Positions 45,768-52,582 of a DNA stretch of 52,582 nt are shown in pieces. The notes under the pieces are model-generated. The model had not been told where the DNA came from and did not search any database. It saw nothing but the letters and a program-made list of their open reading frames with translations. Numbering within the stretch: the stretch's first letter is position 1; each line of letters opens with the position of its first letter. The position numbers and the translations under genes are program-made. This DNA comes from Hydrogenophaga sp. (GTDB lineage Bacteria; Pseudomonadota; Gammaproteobacteria; Burkholderiales; Burkholderiaceae_C), in assembly GCF_030158645.1 (NCBI RefSeq), contig NZ_JAOASO010000065.1, positions 1 through 52,582 on the forward strand, given 5' to 3'.

Positions 45768-46829
45768 TTATACCGGTATTTCAAGGCGAACCTGAAACAC
45801 CCCGTTGACCAGCGCGCTCTGAAACCTGCCCTGTACGTCGTGCAACAGCGCCAGCCGTTGCCGGACATTGTCCAGCGCCAGGCCATTGCCGGGCCGGCCA
45901 CTGCCCGCCGGCACCGTGTTGGTGACCTTGATCACCACCAGACTGCCGCGCCGCTGGGTGCTGATGCGCACCACCGCGCCCGAAGGGCTGGGCTCCACAC
46001 CATGTTTCACCGCATTCTCCACCAGCGGCTGCAAGATGAGCGGCGGCAATTTGGCCTTGGAAGCCGAGTCGTCCACGCTCCACTCGACCTTGAGCCGATC
46101 GCCAAAGCGCACCTGCTCGATCGCCAGGTAGTGCTCGGCCAGCTCCAGCTCCTGCCACAAGGGCACGGCTTCCTGCGCATCGGCCAGCGCATGGCGGAAC
46201 AATTCACTCAGGTCTTCCAGCAGATTCTCGGCCTTGGCGGGCTCCTCGCGCACCAGCGCAATGGCGCTGTTGAGGGTGTTGAACAGGAAGTGCGGCCGGA
46301 TGCGGGCCTGCAGCTCGGCCAGCCGCGCGGTGGTGCCGGCGGGCATGCGGGCCTTGGCGCGCCACACCAGCGCACCCACCAGCACGGCCGACACCAGCCC
46401 ACCCGCCGCACCGCTGCCCACCCAGGGAGCCGCCTCGGCCAGCCCCATGAGCACCAGCAAGCCGCAGCCGTACAGGCCCGCCAGCACGCCCAGGCCGACG
46501 CCCGCGGTCCACTGCGCCCGAACGGGCATGCGCCCGAGTTTGCGTTTGAGCGCACACACACACAGCAACCAGGCCAGCACGGCGGGCAAGGCGGCACCGG
46601 TGAGCACCGCCGTCTGGGTGATCCAGCCCACCGGCGTCGATGCGCCAAAGATCGCTGCCACAGCCACGATGGCCTGCACAAACAGCACGGCCCGCAACAC
46701 CACGCCGACCTGGCAGGTGTCGAACACGCGGTCGCGCGCACGGATGTGCTCGGGCATCTCCTGCGGCGACTGCGTGCCCAGGGTGCTGGGCAGATCCTGG
46801 AAGGTCGATAAAATTCGCGAGTCTTTCAT
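45768..46829 (-). CDS. algZ: LytS/AlgZ-type sensor histidine kinase
   Basis: 353 residues. Four membrane helices (about 40-160) form the sensor part with no large periplasmic domain. The His kinase domain has the phospho-acceptor in RIRPHFLFNTLNSAIALV, N box PLVENAVKHGVEP and G box GNGLALDNVRQRL. The partner is the adjacent AlgR-like regulator. ATG 46829 has no good ribosome binding site. The 174-base divergent gap to argH has no other gene and no clear promoter. Confidence 0.9.
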   Translation of the reverse strand: MKDSRILSTFQDLPSTLGTQSPQEMPEHIRARDRVFDTCQVGVVLRAVLFVQAIVAVAAIFGASTPVGWITQTAVLTGAALPAVLAWLLCVCALKRKLGRMPVRAQWTAGVGLGVLAGLYGCGLLVLMGLAEAAPWVGSGAAGGLVSAVLVGALVWRAKARMPAGTTARLAELQARIRPHFLFNTLNSAIALVREEPAKAENLLEDLSELFRHALADAQEAVPLWQELELAEHYLAIEQVRFGDRLKVEWSVDDSASKAKLPPLILQPLVENAVKHGVEPSPSGAVVRISTQRRGSLVVIKVTNTVPAGSGRPGNGLALDNVRQRLALLHDVQGRFQSALVNGVFQVRLEIPV

Positions 46830-47003
46830 GGGGCGTGCGTCAATACCCGGGTCGGGCGACCATGGATTGTGCGTTGATCCGGTCCCTGCACTTCGAGTCC
46901 GCGGGGCGCTGCGATCAAAAGATCATTCGGGTCTCCTCTGCACGCCCTCTGTCCCGCGGTTTTCCGCTCCACCATTTCTCTGCAAAGCCGCTGGCAACAC
47001 CGT

Positions 47004-48455
47004 ATGTCCACCAACCAATTCGACAAGAAATCCGAAGCCTGGTCCGCCCTATTCTCGGAGCCCATGAGCGAGTTGGTCAAGCGCTACACGGCCAGCGTTT
47101 TCTTCGACAAGCGCCTCTGGCAAGCCGACATCACCGGCAGCCTTGCCCACGCCGAGATGCTGGCGGCACAGGGCATCATCGGCGCGGCCGACCTCGCCTC
47201 CATCCAGCAAGGCATGGCGCAGATCACCGCCGAGATCGAAGCGGGCAGCTTTGAATGGAAGCTCGATCTCGAAGACGTGCACCTCAACATCGAGGCCCGC
47301 CTGACCCAGCTGGTGGGCGACGCCGGCAAACGCCTGCACACGGGGCGCAGCCGCAACGACCAGGTGGCCACCGACGTGCGTCTGTGGCTGCGCAGCGAGA
47401 TCGACCTCATCGTCCCGCTGCTGGGCGAACTGCAGGCCGCGCTGGTGGACGTGGCCGAAAAGAACGTGGATGTGATCCTGCCCGGCTTCACCCACCTGCA
47501 GGTGGCGCAGCCGGTGAGCTTTGCGCACCACCTGCTGGCCTACGTGGAAATGTTTTCGCGCGACGCCGAGCGCATGGTCGACGTGCGCCGCCGCACCAAC
47601 CGCCTGCCACTGGGCTCGGCCGCGTTGGCCGGCACCACCTACCCGCTGGACCGCGAACGCGTGGCGCGCAGCCTGGGCATGGTGGACGAGCGCGGCGAAC
47701 CACAGGTGTGCCAGAACAGCCTGGACGGTGTGAGCGACCGCGATTTCGCGATCGAGTTCACCGCAGCCGCGTCGTTGTGCATGGTGCACATCAGCCGTTT
47801 CAGCGAAGAGCTGATCCTGTGGATGAGCCAGAACTTCGGTTTCGTGAAAATCGCCGACCGCTTCACCACGGGTTCGTCGATCATGCCGCAGAAGAAAAAC
47901 CCCGACGTGCCCGAACTCGCCCGCGGCAAGACCGGCCGTGTGGTCGGCCACCTCATGGGCCTGATCACGCTGATGAAGGGCCAGCCGCTGGCCTACAACA
48001 AAGACAACCAGGAGGACAAGGAGCCGCTGTTCGACACGGTGGACACCTTGAAAGACACGCTGCGCATCTTCGTGGAGATGGTGGGCGGTCAGCCGAACCC
48101 GGCCACGGGCGTCAAGGAAGGCGGCATCACGGTCAATGCTGTGGCCATGGAAGAGGCGGCCAAAAAGGGCTACGCCACCGCCACCGATCTGGCCGACTAC
48201 CTGGTGAAAAAGGGCCTCCCGTTCCGCGATGCGCACGAGACCGTGGCCCACGCTGTGAAGGCGGCTGTGACGCACAACTGCGACCTGTCGGAACTGCCGC
48301 TGGCGGTGCTGCAGGGCTTCAACGCGTCCATCGAAAAGGATGTGTACGAGTGCCTGAGCCTGCGCGGCTCCCTGAACGCCCGCAACACGCTGGGCGGCAC
48401 GGCGCCGGCCCAGGTGCGGCACCAGATCGCGCGCCACCGCGCCCGACTGGCCTGA
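47004..48455 (+). CDS. argH: Argininosuccinate lyase
   Basis: Last step of arginine synthesis: argininosuccinate to arginine and fumarate. 483 residues of the fumarase/aspartase superfamily, with [19 protein letters not shown], the catalytic His in [21 protein letters not shown], and the signature loop [20 protein letters not shown] carrying the catalytic Ser. It is divergent from algZ as in Pseudomonas. The stop is one base from the stop of the convergent DUF4124-like gene, with no terminator between them. Confidence 0.97.
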   Translation: MSTNQFDKKSEAWSALFSEPMSELVKRYTASVFFDKRLWQADITGSLAHAEMLAAQGIIGAADLASIQQGMAQITAEIEAGSFEWKLDLEDVHLNIEARLTQLVGDAGKRLHTGRSRNDQVATDVRLWLRSEIDLIVPLLGELQAALVDVAEKNVDVILPGFTHLQVAQPVSFAHHLLAYVEMFSRDAERMVDVRRRTNRLPLGSAALAGTTYPLDRERVARSLGMVDERGEPQVCQNSLDGVSDRDFAIEFTAAASLCMVHISRFSEELILWMSQNFGFVKIADRFTTGSSIMPQKKNPDVPELARGKTGRVVGHLMGLITLMKGQPLAYNKDNQEDKEPLFDTVDTLKDTLRIFVEMVGGQPNPATGVKEGGITVNAVAMEEAAKKGYATATDLADYLVKKGLPFRDAHETVAHAVKAAVTHNCDLSELPLAVLQGFNASIEKDVYECLSLRGSLNARNTLGGTAPAQVRHQIARHRARLA

Positions 48456-48456
48456 G

Positions 48457-48771
48457 TCAGTTGCAGTCGGGCTGCGGCACTTCGGTGCAGCGCTCGAAGG
48501 CCTCGGGCTTGAGGCCGCCGCCCACCAGTCGGTACTGGTCAAAACACGCCGCACTGGCCGCGAACCGGTGCCAGCGCGCCTCACAGGCGGTGGTGCCGGG
48601 TGGCAAAGGCGTGCTGGCGGGCACGGCGCGTCTGGCGTAGCGCTGCGGCACATCGGTCAGCACGCCGTAGTGCACGCGCCCCCCGTCGTCGGTCCACCGG
48701 TAGAGTTCGGTGGACAGGGCAGCACCAGATGCAGCCAACGACAGCACGACAAACCAGGTTTTGAGCTTCAT
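48457..48771 (-). CDS. Small exported DUF4124-like protein
   Basis: 104 residues with a signal peptide (MKLKTWFVVLSLAASGAALS). It then has the DUF4124-type motif ELYRWTDDGGRVHYGVLTDVPQRYA and a short Cys-containing tail (four Cys: TACEAR, SAACFD, FERCTE, PDCN) that may form disulfides in the periplasm. The function is unknown. AGGCGG precedes ATG 48771. Confidence 0.72.
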   Translation of the reverse strand: MKLKTWFVVLSLAASGAALSTELYRWTDDGGRVHYGVLTDVPQRYARRAVPASTPLPPGTTACEARWHRFAASAACFDQYRLVGGGLKPEAFERCTEVPQPDCN

Positions 48772-48836
48772 ACCGCCTGTGACCGCGCCGGCCCGCACGC
48801 GGTTCCGCCGTTCGTCCGGGCCTACACTGGATCGAC

Positions 48837-50381
48837 ATGAACGCACCACAACCGGCCTTGATCACCGCCCTGCTGGAGCCAGGCCGCTGCCCGCCCCCGG
48901 TGCAGCGTGTGGACCTGGTGGAAACCCACGGCGCCTGGGTGCTGCTGGCGGGTGACCGGGCCTGGAAGATCAAGAAACCGGTGTGTCTGCCCTTCATGGA
49001 CTTCAGCACGCTGGCCCTGCGCCGCGCGGCCTGCCAGGCCGAGGTACGGCTCAACCGGCGCTTTGAGACCGACGACCCGGCCACCCACCTGTACCTGGAC
49101 GCGTTGCCCATCGTCGGCCCGGCGCACGATCCCCACTGGGGTCGGCCGGGGACCGACGACGCCGGTGCCATCGAATGGGCGGTCCACATGCGCCGCTTTC
49201 ACGAAGACCTGCGGCTGGACCACCTTTGCGTGCGCGGCGCGCTGAAACCGGAACACCTCACCTCGCTGGCGCAACGCATGGCGGCGTTCCAGTCCCAAGC
49301 GGCCGTGGCCTCGGCCAACGGACCTTGGGGAAAGACCGCAGACGTGCTGGCCTTCGCACGCGACAACATCACGGCCCTGCGTGCGGGTCTGAAGGGTGCA
49401 GGCGATGCCCCGTTGATCAACGCACTGGACACATGGACCGAAGCGCGCGCCGCACAGCTGGCCCCGCTGCTCGCGCAACGCCTGGGCACAGGCCGGGTGC
49501 GCGAAGGCCATGGCGACCTGCACCTGGCCAACCTCGTGCTCATCGGCCACGAGGTGCTGCCGTTTGATGGCATCGAGTTCAACGACGCACTGCGCTGGAT
49601 CGACGTGGCCAGCGACATGGCCTTTGTCTGGATGGACCTGCTCCAGCACGGCCAGCCCGGCCTGGCCAACGGTCTGCTCAGCGACTGGCTGGACGCCAGC
49701 GGCGACAACACCGCGCCCGACGTGCTGCCGTTCTTCGCGGTTTACCGCGCGCTGGTGCGCGCCAAGGTGGCGGTGATCCGCAGCACGCAGGCAGGAGCCG
49801 ACGCGGCGGGTTCGCAAGCTGAAGCGCGGGGTTATGCCGAACTCGCGCTGCGCATGGCCCGACCACCCGCACCACAACTGGTCATCACCCACGGCCTCTC
49901 GGGCAGCGGCAAGACCAGGGCGTCCAGCCGCTGGCTGCAGGCCGAGGCCAGCGGACGGGCCGTCCGCCTGCGATCCGACGTGGAGCGCAAACGCCTGCAC
50001 GGTCTGCGCGCCACGCAGGCCAGCGGCTCGGGTCTGAACACCGGCCTGTACAGCCCGCAAGCACACACCGACACCTACGCCCACCTGCTGGAGCGCGCAC
50101 GGCTGCTGCTGCGAGCGGGCTGGTCGGTGCTGGTGGATGCCGCCTTTCTGCGTCGCCAGGAGCGCGAAGCCTTCGCCGCGCTGGCGCAGGCGACCGGCTG
50201 CCCGTTCCACATCCTGGCCACCGAGGCGCCGCTGGCCGTGCTGCGCGAGCGCATCACCGCGCGTCAGGCGCATGGCGGTGACGCGTCCGAGGCCACGGTG
50301 GCGGTGCTCGAACAGCAGCTGGGCTGGCTGGAGCCGCTGGACGAGGCAGAGCGGGCACGGTGCCTCCCAGAAGCGGCCTGA
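48837..50381 (+). CDS. Fusion of aminoglycoside-phosphotransferase-like kinase and P-loop kinase domains
   Basis: 514 residues. The first 340 or so have the APH-like fold (COG2187 type): VLLAGDRAWKIKKPVCLPFMDFST (ATP-binding Lys), VREGHGDLHLANLVL (catalytic HGDxxxxN) and LPFDGIEFND (metal Asp). From about 345 a P-loop domain begins, with Walker A THGLSGSGKTRASS, SDVERKRLHG, and VLVDAAFLRRQERE (COG0645 type). The two-domain architecture is known in Proteobacteria; the substrate is unknown. TACACT (48823-48828) ends eight bases before ATG 48837 with no ribosome binding site. Confidence 0.83.
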   Translation: MNAPQPALITALLEPGRCPPPVQRVDLVETHGAWVLLAGDRAWKIKKPVCLPFMDFSTLALRRAACQAEVRLNRRFETDDPATHLYLDALPIVGPAHDPHWGRPGTDDAGAIEWAVHMRRFHEDLRLDHLCVRGALKPEHLTSLAQRMAAFQSQAAVASANGPWGKTADVLAFARDNITALRAGLKGAGDAPLINALDTWTEARAAQLAPLLAQRLGTGRVREGHGDLHLANLVLIGHEVLPFDGIEFNDALRWIDVASDMAFVWMDLLQHGQPGLANGLLSDWLDASGDNTAPDVLPFFAVYRALVRAKVAVIRSTQAGADAAGSQAEARGYAELALRMARPPAPQLVITHGLSGSGKTRASSRWLQAEASGRAVRLRSDVERKRLHGLRATQASGSGLNTGLYSPQAHTDTYAHLLERARLLLRAGWSVLVDAAFLRRQEREAFAALAQATGCPFHILATEAPLAVLRERITARQAHGGDASEATVAVLEQQLGWLEPLDEAERARCLPEAA

Positions 50382-50489
50382 CACGCGTCACCAAAAATTT
50401 CAATCCGCGCTGTCCCGCTTTCACAAGCCTTTTCCCGGGTGCACCGCTACCATGGATCAACAACCGATCCCCACCACACTGGAGACCCC

Positions 50490-51650
50490 ATGAGCGTCAT
50501 CACCACTGTCGAAGACCTGCGCATCCTGGCCAAAAAACGCGTGCCGCGCATGTTTTACGACTACGCCGATTCGGGCTCCTGGACCGAAGGCACCTACCGC
50601 GCCAACAGCGACGACTTCCAGAAGATCAAACTGCGCCAGCGCGTGGCGGTGAACATGGAAAACCGCAGCACCCGCAGCACCATGGTGGGCCAGGACGTGG
50701 CGATGCCGGTGGCGATTGCGCCCACGGGCCTGACCGGCATGCAACACGCCGACGGCGAGATCCTCGCCGCGCGGGCCGCGAAAAAGATGGGCATCCCGTT
50801 CACGCTGTCGACCATGAGCATCTGCTCGATCGAGGACGTGGCGCAACACGCTGGCGAAGGTTTCTGGTTCCAGCTCTACGTCATGAAAGACCGGGCGTTC
50901 ATCGAGCGCCTCGTCGACCGCGCCAAAGCGGCCCGGTGCGCGGCGCTGGTGCTCACGCTCGATCTGCAGATCCTCGGCCAGCGCCACAAGGATTTGAAGA
51001 ACGGCCTGTCCGCCCCGCCCAAGCTGACCATCGCCAACATGATCAACATCGCCGGCAAACCCCGCTGGGCGCTGGGCATGCTGGGCACCAAGCGCAAGCA
51101 GTTCGGCAACATCGTTGGCCACGTGAGCGGTGTGGCCGACATGAGCAGCTTGAGCGCCTGGACGGCCACGCAGTTCGACCCGGCACTCAACTGGGGCGAC
51201 GTGGAATGGATCAAAAAACGCTGGGGCGGCAAGCTCATTCTCAAAGGTATCCAGGACGTGGAAGACGCGAAGCTGGCCGTGGCCTCGGGTGCCGACGCAC
51301 TGATCGTGAGCAACCACGGCGGTCGCCAGCTCGACGGGGCGCAGAGCAGCATCGAGGCACTGCCGGCGATCGTGGATACGGTGGGCAGCCAGATCGAGGT
51401 GCACATGGACGGCGGCATCCGCAGCGGTCAGGACGTGCTCAAGGCGCGCGCGCTGGGCGCGCGCGGCGTCTACATCGGCCGGCCCATGCTCTACGGCCTG
51501 GGCGCCATGGGCGAGGAAGGGGTGTCCAAGTGCCTGCAGATCATCCACCGCGAACTGGACCTGACCATGGCCTTCTGCGGCCACACCAACATCGAGACGG
51601 TGGACAAGAGCATCCTCTTGCCTGGCACGTTCCCGACGGCCGCACCATGA
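50490..51650 (+). CDS. lldD: FMN-dependent alpha-hydroxy-acid dehydrogenase (L-lactate dehydrogenase LldD-like)
   Basis: 386-residue TIM-barrel flavoprotein. N-terminal PRMFYDYADSGSWTEGTYRAN, FMN contacts PVAIAPTGLTGM and QLYVMKDR, catalytic His-Arg pair SNHGGRQLDG, and DGGIRSGQDVLKARALGARGVYIGRP. It oxidises an L-2-hydroxy acid (lactate most often, possibly glycolate or mandelate) and passes electrons to quinone or oxygen. GGAG (50481-50484) lies five bases before ATG 50490. Its stop overlaps the following RskA-domain gene (ATGA). Confidence 0.88.
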   Translation: MSVITTVEDLRILAKKRVPRMFYDYADSGSWTEGTYRANSDDFQKIKLRQRVAVNMENRSTRSTMVGQDVAMPVAIAPTGLTGMQHADGEILAARAAKKMGIPFTLSTMSICSIEDVAQHAGEGFWFQLYVMKDRAFIERLVDRAKAARCAALVLTLDLQILGQRHKDLKNGLSAPPKLTIANMINIAGKPRWALGMLGTKRKQFGNIVGHVSGVADMSSLSAWTATQFDPALNWGDVEWIKKRWGGKLILKGIQDVEDAKLAVASGADALIVSNHGGRQLDGAQSSIEALPAIVDTVGSQIEVHMDGGIRSGQDVLKARALGARGVYIGRPMLYGLGAMGEEGVSKCLQIIHRELDLTMAFCGHTNIETVDKSILLPGTFPTAAP

Positions 51651-52159
51651 AGTCCGCAGAGCCCGCGGCACGGCCCCGCACCTCGAAGTGGTGGCTGGGC
51701 GTCAGCGTGGTGCTGATGCTGTTGCTGCTGCTGGGTGCGGCCACCACGGCCAGCATGGTCGAACAGCTCAAGGCTCAGATCGTGCATCTGCAGGAGCGGC
51801 TGCTGGTCACGCCGCAAGTGCGGTACGTGTCGGTGCTGCTCGACGCTCAGGCACTGCCGGCCTTGCTGGTGACCCTGGACCCGCAGGCGGACGTGTTGCA
51901 GGTGCAGCGGCTCAACGAGGTCAAGGAAGGGCGCGAGGACAGCATGCAGCTGTGGGCGCTCGCCGGCGACCAACCTCCCCGCTCGCTGGGTGTGATCGCG
52001 AGCAAGTTCAAGACGCTGCAGCTGACGGCGAAGGAAGTCCAGCTGGCCGGCGTGACCCAGCTGGCGATCAGTGTGGAGAACAAGGGCGGCGTGCCCGAGG
52101 CCGTGGGGCCACGCCTGCCCTATCTGTTTCAGGGTTGGCTGATCCAGAAGGCGATCTGA
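51647..52159 (+). CDS. Membrane-anchored RskA (anti-sigma-K) C-terminal domain protein
   Basis: 170 residues. One membrane helix (about 15-37), a short coiled stretch (VEQLKAQIVHLQERLL), then an RskA-like periplasmic domain: DSMQLWALAGDQPPRSLGVIASKFKTL and LAISVENKGGVPEAVGP. The zinc-binding anti-sigma domain that normally precedes this in anti-sigma factors is missing, and no sigma factor gene is adjacent. It is translationally coupled to the lldD-like gene. Its role is unknown; it may be a remnant or a different kind of envelope sensor. Confidence 0.75.
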   Translation: MKSAEPAARPRTSKWWLGVSVVLMLLLLLGAATTASMVEQLKAQIVHLQERLLVTPQVRYVSVLLDAQALPALLVTLDPQADVLQVQRLNEVKEGREDSMQLWALAGDQPPRSLGVIASKFKTLQLTAKEVQLAGVTQLAISVENKGGVPEAVGPRLPYLFQGWLIQKAI

Positions 52160-52166
52160 CGCCCGT

Positions 52167-52582
52167 TCACTTCAGCTCGTACTCGAACGTGCTCACCACC
52201 CGCAGCCGCTTGATGCGCGAGCTGCCGTCGTCGAAGTCGTTGCCGTCGTCGCCGGTGATGCGGATCACACCCTGGTTGGCGTTTTTCAGCGGGCCGAGTT
52301 CGGCACCCGCTTCGGCCGCGAACTTGTCGGCCTGCTCGCGTGCGTTGCGCGTGGCCTCGGCCAGCAGCGGTGCCTTGATGTCGTTGAAGCCGCGCAGCTG
52401 GAAACGCGGGCCGCTGCGGCCACCTTCGTTTTCACCACCCAATTGCACGCCGGCCTGGATCAGCGGGTCCACCGCGCGCGCGGCGCCCTCCACCTCGGCC
52501 ACGCGGGCCGACTTCACCAGCACCTGACCGGTGCCGTTGAAGCGGAACGGCTGGTTGCCCTGCGCGTACTCGCGGGTGAACA
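52167..52582 (-). CDS. SIMPL-domain (DUF541) protein, 5' end outside the window
   Basis: The C-terminal 138 residues are visible; the frame is open to the right edge, so the gene is truncated by the window. The conserved portion includes AEVEGAARAVDPLIQAGVQLGG, APLLAEATRNAREQADKFAAEAGAELGPLKNANQG and the ending STFEYELK, typical of periplasmic SIMPL/BP26-type proteins that oligomerise into channels or chaperone-like rings. Its stop is seven bases from the stop of the convergent RskA-domain gene. Confidence 0.85.
   Translation of the reverse strand, partial: FTREYAQGNQPFRFNGTGQVLVKSARVAEVEGAARAVDPLIQAGVQLGGENEGGRSGPRFQLRGFNDIKAPLLAEATRNAREQADKFAAEAGAELGPLKNANQGVIRITGDDGNDFDDGSSRIKRLRVVSTFEYELK

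Noticed and set aside
48970..49650. Aminoglycoside resistance gene
   Set aside because: The APH-like domain belongs to a chromosomal two-domain family with a fused P-loop kinase, and nothing marks it as mobile or as a drug-modifying enzyme.

Overview
The window is GC-rich, tightly packed chromosomal DNA of a betaproteobacterium, most likely order Burkholderiales, family Comamonadaceae. The evidence is the ftsK-lolA-rarA order, trxB beside a Crp/Fnr gene, the rpmB-rpmG pair, a paired large/small acyl-CoA dehydrogenase, recJ beside an RpfE-type gene and lolCD, and GC-rich intergenic repeats of a kind I associate with this family. The genus cannot be fixed from sequence alone. I see no prophage, integrase, transposase, CRISPR array, tRNA or rRNA. 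This is core and soft-core genome, and the most unusual signals are intergenic.

Layout. 1-2.7 kb: rpoH (sigma-32) behind a perfect CIRCE operator, convergent with lysS. 2.8-6.3 kb: livHMGF, a branched-chain amino acid type ABC transporter without its binding protein. 6.5-10.9 kb: ftsK-lolA-rarA. 10.9-13.4 kb: a Crp/Fnr-type regulator divergent from trxB, then rpmB-rpmG. 13.5-19.2 kb: fatty acid desaturase, an RsmB/NOP-type RNA methyltransferase, prfC, purN and yceH. 19.3-23.7 kb: a two-subunit acyl-CoA dehydrogenase, a lipoprotein alpha/beta hydrolase and an HNH endonuclease. 23.8-30.2 kb: ribF-ileS-lspA and a Na/Pi cotransporter-like gene. 30.2-38.1 kb: class V aminotransferase, quinone oxidoreductase, two EamA exporters, an atypical SDR, an orphan GspE/PulE ATPase and a spermidine-synthase-like protein. 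38.4-43.6 kb: recJ, an RpfE-type protein, lolC-lolD and a META lipoprotein. 43.6-48.5 kb: a TatD-family hydrolase, a hypoxanthine-DNA glycosylase-like gene, the algZ/algR two-component pair and argH. 48.4 kb to the end: a DUF4124-like protein, an aminoglycoside-phosphotransferase-like/P-loop kinase fusion, an lldD-like flavoenzyme overlapping an RskA-domain protein, and a truncated SIMPL-domain gene.

Functional links. lolA (periplasmic carrier) and lolCD (inner-membrane extraction machine) serve the same lipoprotein export route, about 33 kb apart. lspA processes the same class of lipoprotein precursors. LysS, IleS, PrfC, L28 and L33 are translation components. The two acyl-CoA dehydrogenase subunits split the usual cofactor and catalytic motifs between them.

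Main unusual observations. (1) A palindromic element occurs three times (31459-31547, 38211-38302, 38346-38444). It has a constant 50-51 nt core, a covarying inner 6-bp hairpin, and long flanking arms that pair perfectly or nearly so but differ completely in sequence between copies. (2) A CIRCE operator precedes rpoH. (3) At least eight genes have a -10-like hexamer 6-8 nt before the start codon, which suggests leaderless mRNAs. (4) A UUCG-loop terminator hairpin abuts the lysS start codon.
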